Assembly: GCA_900551655.1 (NCBI GenBank)
Contig: URWM01000007.1
Coordinates: forward strand, 1-17,427
From: an uncultured Collinsella sp.
GTDB taxonomy: Bacteria; Actinomycetota; Coriobacteriia; Coriobacteriales; Coriobacteriaceae
Reading direction: 5' to 3'
DNA length: 17,427 nucleotides
A program made the position numbers and the translations under genes. The notes under the pieces are model-generated. The model was not told the DNA's origin, searched no databases, and saw only the letters and a list, made by a program, of their open reading frames with translations. Positions 14,547-17,427 of this stretch are shown in pieces. Positions within the stretch are counted from its first letter, which is position 1, and every line of letters starts with the position of its first letter.

Positions 14547-14575
14547 ATTATGGATGTTCGCCGTTGATGCGTCAA
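14547..14575 (-). promoter_or_regulatory. Promoter of alpha/beta hydrolase gene
   Basis: On the minus strand TTGACG (14575-14570) and CATAAT (14552-14547) are spaced by exactly 17 bases, five of six matches to each sigma-70 consensus hexamer. It lies about 50 bases upstream of the ATG. Confidence 0.65.
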
Positions 14576-14618
14576 CAAGCAAAGAATGGGTAAACAAAGG
14601 GTCACGTATGGTGCAAAT

Positions 14619-14648
14619 TTCGCACGTACCCAGACGCTTTGATATAGT
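14619..14648 (+). promoter_or_regulatory. Putative promoter of hemolysin III gene
   Basis: TATAGT (14643-14648) is a good -10 box. TTCGCA (14619-14624), 18 bases upstream, is a weak -35. It overlaps a short inverted repeat, GTGC/GCAC (14611-14614/14622-14625), and lies about 35 bases before the ATG. Confidence 0.4.
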
Positions 14649-14683
14649 GTTGAGAACTCTTTACATTGGAGGATGTAACCGGC

Positions 14684-15367
14684 ATGTCCGATTCGAGCGA
14701 CAGTTCTAAGCCGCGACCCAAGACCGCGGCCGTTCCACACTACACGGTGGGCGAGGAGATCATGAACTCCGTCACCCATGGTGTCGGCTGCCTGCTGGGT
14801 ATCGCGGGCCTGGTGCTCCTGATCGTATTCGCTGCCCTGCGCGGCGGAGGCCCGGCCCACATGGCCGCGGCAATTGTCTATGGCGTCAGTATCATCCTCG
14901 AATACTTGGCCTCCACGCTCTATCACGCGATTCAGCCCGCTCGCGCCAAGCGCGTGTTTCGCATCATCGACCACAGCTGCATTTACCTGCTCATAGCCGG
15001 CAGCTATACCCCGTTTTGCCTCATCACGCTCGCAAACGACGGCGGCCCTGCGCTGTTCTTTGCCGTGTGGGCCATCGCCATCATCGGCATCGCACTCGAG
15101 TGCTTTTTGCGCGAGCGTCAGCCGCACTGGGTAAGCGGCCTGGTCTACCTGCTGATGGGCTGGCTCGTTGTCTTTAAGCTGCCCGAACTTGTGGCGCTGC
15201 TCAACCCCGTGGCACTTGCCCTGCTCGCCGTCGGCGGCGTGTGCTACACCGCGGGCGTGCCGTTCTATATCGCCAAAAACGTGCGCTATCTTCACAGCGT
15301 GTTTCACCTGTGGGTACTCGCCGGCAGCATCTTCCAGTTCATGGCGGTGATCCTCTTCGTAATCTAG
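14684..15367 (+). CDS. Hemolysin III / PAQR family membrane protein
   Basis: A 227-residue protein with about seven transmembrane helices, of the HlyIII/PAQR family. Conserved elements are EEIMNSVTHGVG (24-35), STLYHA (77-82, H81), FRIIDHSCIYLLIAGSYTPF (92-111, with D96 and H97) and YLHSVFHLW (202-210, H204 and H208). H81, H204 and H208 correspond to the zinc site of PAQR receptors, some of which have ceramidase-type activity. The family name comes from a Bacillus cereus hemolysin, but most bacterial members, such as YqfA, are not shown to be toxins and are linked to membrane homeostasis. The ATG at 14684 has TGGAGGA about ten bases upstream and is preferred over an in-frame TTG at 14666 that would lie inside that ribosome site. 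The CNNM gene follows 114 bases later. Confidence 0.93.
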   Translation: MSDSSDSSKPRPKTAAVPHYTVGEEIMNSVTHGVGCLLGIAGLVLLIVFAALRGGGPAHMAAAIVYGVSIILEYLASTLYHAIQPARAKRVFRIIDHSCIYLLIAGSYTPFCLITLANDGGPALFFAVWAIAIIGIALECFLRERQPHWVSGLVYLLMGWLVVFKLPELVALLNPVALALLAVGGVCYTAGVPFYIAKNVRYLHSVFHLWVLAGSIFQFMAVILFVI

Positions 15368-15461
15368 CGATCGCGTCTGTGCCCGCGGACCTATCCAGGC
15401 GGCCGCCGGGCGCAACTGCCCTATCCGTCACCTACGCTTACTACCTAACGTCCCGAATCTT

Positions 15462-15481
15462 GGAGGTTCGAGAAACTCCCG
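15462..15481 (+). promoter_or_regulatory. Ribosome site in hairpin before CNNM gene
   Basis: GGAGG (15462-15466) is 15 bases from the ATG at 15482, farther than usual, and no in-frame start codon is closer. GGAG can pair with CTCC (15476-15479), with two T-A pairs inside. The short hairpin could either hide the site or bring it closer to the start codon. Confidence 0.4.
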
Positions 15482-16855
15482 ATGGACATAACCATCTCCC
15501 TTATTACCACGCTCGTTCTGACGCTTATCAACGGCTACTTCTCCATGTCCGAGATGGCTCTCACCACGGCTAAGCGCGCCGTGCTGGAGCACGATGCCGA
15601 GGAGGGCGATAAGCGCGCCGAGCGCGCCGTCCAGCTCGCCGCCGACTCCGATCAGCTGTTGGCTACCATCCAGGTCGCTATCACGCTCGTGGGATTTGCC
15701 TCGTCCGCCGTCGCCTCGACGAGCCTGTCCGACCCACTCGCCGCTTGGCTCACGAGCTTTGGCATCACGCCGCTCTCCGCCATCGCGCGCGGCCTGGCGC
15801 CGGTCATCATCACCGTCGCGGTCGCCTTCGTGTCCATCGTGATCGGCGAGCTCGTCCCCAAGCGCATCGGCCTGGCCAATGCCGAGGGCGTGTCCAAGCA
15901 AGTCGTGGGGCCGTTGTCGTTTTTCCAAAAGATTGCCCGTCCGCTCGTGTGGCTGACCGGCGCTTGTTCCGATGGCCTGGCCCGCATTCTGCGCATCAAG
16001 AGCGCCGACGACCGCCAAAACGTCTCGGAGGAAGAGATCAAGTACATGGTCTCGGAGCAGGACGACCTGCTCGACGAGGAAAAGCGCATGATCCACGAGA
16101 TCTTCGACCTGGGCGACACCGTTGCCCGCGAGGTCATGGTGCCGCGCGTGGACACCACCATGTGCGAGGACGACGAGACGGTCGCCAGCGTGCTATCCAC
16201 CATGCGCCAGACCGGCTTTAGCCGCATCCCTGTCTATCACGAGGACCCCGACAACGTCGCGGGCATTGCGCACATCAAGGACCTGATCCAGCCCGCGCTC
16301 GACGGCAAGGGCGACCAGCCCATCGCCGGCTTTTTGCGCGACGCCACCTTTGTGCCCGACACCAAGGACATCCTGCCGCTGCTGTCCGAGATGCAGACTT
16401 CGCACGACCAGATCGTAGTGGTCGTGGACGAGTACGGCGGCACGGCCGGCATCATCACCATCGAGGACATCGTCGAGGAGATCGTCGGCGAAATCGAGGA
16501 CGAGTTCGACCCCGACAACAAGTACCTCACGCGTCTTTCGCGTCGCGAGTGGCTCGTCGATGGGCGTTTTTCGTGCGATGACGCGATTGAGCTTGGTTGG
16601 CCGCTCGAGGAAAGCGATGATTATGAGACCATCGCCGGCTGGATTTTGGAGCTTTGCGACTCGGTGCCCGACATCGGAGAGGTGTTTGAGGTTGCGGGGT
16701 ACAAGTTTAAGGTGCAGTCGATGCGTGGCCAGCGCATCTCGCTCATTCGCGTGATCGCTCCGGCCGAAACCGATAAGAAGGATTCCGAGTCTTCGGCAGA
16801 GAAGCCGGCGGCGTCGGGTGCGGGCTCTGTGGATCCGCACGATGGCGACGAGTAG
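15482..16855 (+). CDS. CNNM/CorC (HlyC-type) transporter, CBS domain protein
   Basis: A 457-residue membrane protein of the CNNM family (older names hemolysin C, CorC, YhdP/YfjD), implicated in magnesium or divalent-cation export. The DUF21/CNNM transmembrane domain spans about 1-170, with SEMALTTAKR (23-32) and GELVPKRIGLANAE (122-135). It is followed by an acidic helix (180-210). A CBS pair comes next (about 215-345), with MVPR (219-222), SRIPVY (247-252) and DEYGGTAGIITIEDIVEEIVGEI (316-338; the EYGG...TIED pattern), a nucleotide-binding module. The CorC_HlyC C-terminal domain spans about 355-425. The last 30 residues are a low-complexity acidic tail. Length and domains are complete. Despite the name, there is no evidence of haemolysis. 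The next gene starts 24 bases later, so they are likely co-transcribed. Confidence 0.94.
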   Translation: MDITISLITTLVLTLINGYFSMSEMALTTAKRAVLEHDAEEGDKRAERAVQLAADSDQLLATIQVAITLVGFASSAVASTSLSDPLAAWLTSFGITPLSAIARGLAPVIITVAVAFVSIVIGELVPKRIGLANAEGVSKQVVGPLSFFQKIARPLVWLTGACSDGLARILRIKSADDRQNVSEEEIKYMVSEQDDLLDEEKRMIHEIFDLGDTVAREVMVPRVDTTMCEDDETVASVLSTMRQTGFSRIPVYHEDPDNVAGIAHIKDLIQPALDGKGDQPIAGFLRDATFVPDTKDILPLLSEMQTSHDQIVVVVDEYGGTAGIITIEDIVEEIVGEIEDEFDPDNKYLTRLSRREWLVDGRFSCDDAIELGWPLEESDDYETIAGWILELCDSVPDIGEVFEVAGYKFKVQSMRGQRISLIRVIAPAETDKKDSESSAEKPAASGAGSVDPHDGDE

Positions 16856-16879
16856 GGCAAGGAAGAGTAGGGGAGAGTT

Positions 16880-17427
16880 ATGGCAGGCCTGTTCAACATC
16901 CTTAAGGTCACCGTCAGCGAGGACAAGATCTGCGCGCATGTGCTGGTGAACCCCGGCATGCCGCTCATGACCTCGGAGGATATCGAGGCTACGGCGCGCG
17001 TGTACTACCTGGTGCCCGCGATTGCCAAGCACCTGTGCCTGGGCGATTCGGGTCGTGAGTTCCAGGACTGCATGGGCCAGACCGAGCTTTGCCACCTGCT
17101 TGAGCATGTGACGGTCGAGCTCATGAACGAGACCGGTCTTGCGGGCAGCATTTCGTGCGGCCGCACCCGCGTGAGCGAGCACGACGAGCGCGTCTTTGAG
17201 ATTGAGCTTTCGTGCCCCGATGATGCGCTGGCCATCGGCGCGCTGTCTTCGGCCACCTTTATGATGGACTGGGCCTACCTACACGCTGACCAGCCGGCCC
17301 CCGACGTGGAGGGCACGGTCGCGGGCCTGCGCAACCTGGTGCTGGGCATGCGCGCCGAGGCCGAGGGCAAGGATCCTCACGAGGCCGTCGCCGCTGCGAA
17401 CGGCGAAGATGCTGCCGAGGACGAGGG
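16880..17427 (+). CDS. Cyanophycin-synthetase N-domain-like protein, partial
   Basis: The first 182 residues are visible and the frame is still open at the window end. Residues 70-98, with HLLEHVTVEL (72-81) and CGRTR (93-97), resemble the N-terminal domain of cyanophycin synthetase CphA1, which has an HxxEHVxLEL-like helix followed by a GRTR-like strand. No ATP-grasp or Mur-ligase domain has begun by residue 182. The tail from about 155 is Ala/Glu/Asp-rich, so it is probably a short stand-alone protein close to its end and not a full synthetase. The function of such stand-alone domains is unknown. AGGGGAG lies about five bases before the ATG. The 24-base gap to the CNNM gene suggests one operon. 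The family match is from memory of motifs and is moderate. Confidence 0.65.
   Translation, partial: MAGLFNILKVTVSEDKICAHVLVNPGMPLMTSEDIEATARVYYLVPAIAKHLCLGDSGREFQDCMGQTELCHLLEHVTVELMNETGLAGSISCGRTRVSEHDERVFEIELSCPDDALAIGALSSATFMMDWAYLHADQPAPDVEGTVAGLRNLVLGMRAEAEGKDPHEAVAAANGEDAAEDE

Noticed and set aside
15482..16855. Reading the adjacent hemolysin III and hemolysin C genes as a toxin locus
   Set aside because: Both names are historical. The sequences are PAQR and CNNM/CorC membrane proteins, with no secretion or toxin features.

Overview
The window is high-GC bacterial chromosome with tightly packed genes, clear Shine-Dalgarno sites and protein families typical of anaerobic gut Actinobacteria. 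Gene content and codon use suggest a Coriobacteriia member, most likely Collinsella-like. No rRNA, tRNA or marker gene is present, so this assignment is an inference. Bases 2-20 are the Tn5/Nextera mosaic-end adapter and not genomic DNA, so position 1 is a contig or read end and the first gene is cut there.

Left block, all on the minus strand (21-6857). In transcription order it begins with an APC-family amino-acid permease and a metal-dependent amidohydrolase, probably an uptake-plus-hydrolysis pair. Their transcript ends at a hairpin terminator near 3911-3938. A two-component system follows, with a GAF-containing LytS-type sensor kinase and a LytTR response regulator 33 bases apart. Next come a zinc-dependent phospholipase C-like protein, whose start codon lies in a 10-bp inverted repeat, and the N-terminal part of an Atg22/UMF1-type MFS transporter.

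Middle block, plus strand (7218-13399). A divergent intergenic region rich in inverted repeats separates the permease from a membrane-anchored C39-like cysteine peptidase with a long arginine/glutamine-rich N-terminal tail. A two-gene ABC exporter follows (ATPase plus an 888-residue FtsX/MacB-type permease), then a DUF362 protein with two 4Fe-4S clusters. Both large intergenic gaps here carry a short interspersed repeat family (core TTTAAGTCTGTCCCCAATGA or its variants). Copies begin exactly at the TAG stop codons of the peptidase and permease genes. A cluster of five copies lies upstream of the DUF362 gene, where an 80-bp duplication has also copied its putative -35 box.

Right block. A near-perfect bidirectional terminator (13447-13485) lies between the DUF362 gene and a convergent membrane-anchored alpha/beta hydrolase. 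Divergent from the hydrolase are a hemolysin III/PAQR membrane protein, a CNNM/CorC (HlyC-type) transporter and, 24 bases after it, a protein resembling the N-terminal domain of cyanophycin synthetase that runs off the window end.

No known defence, CRISPR, prophage or biosynthetic system is visible. The least explained signals are the repeat family with partly covarying hairpin arms placed at stop codons, the inverted repeat over the phospholipase start codon, and the stand-alone cyanophycin-synthetase-like domain.
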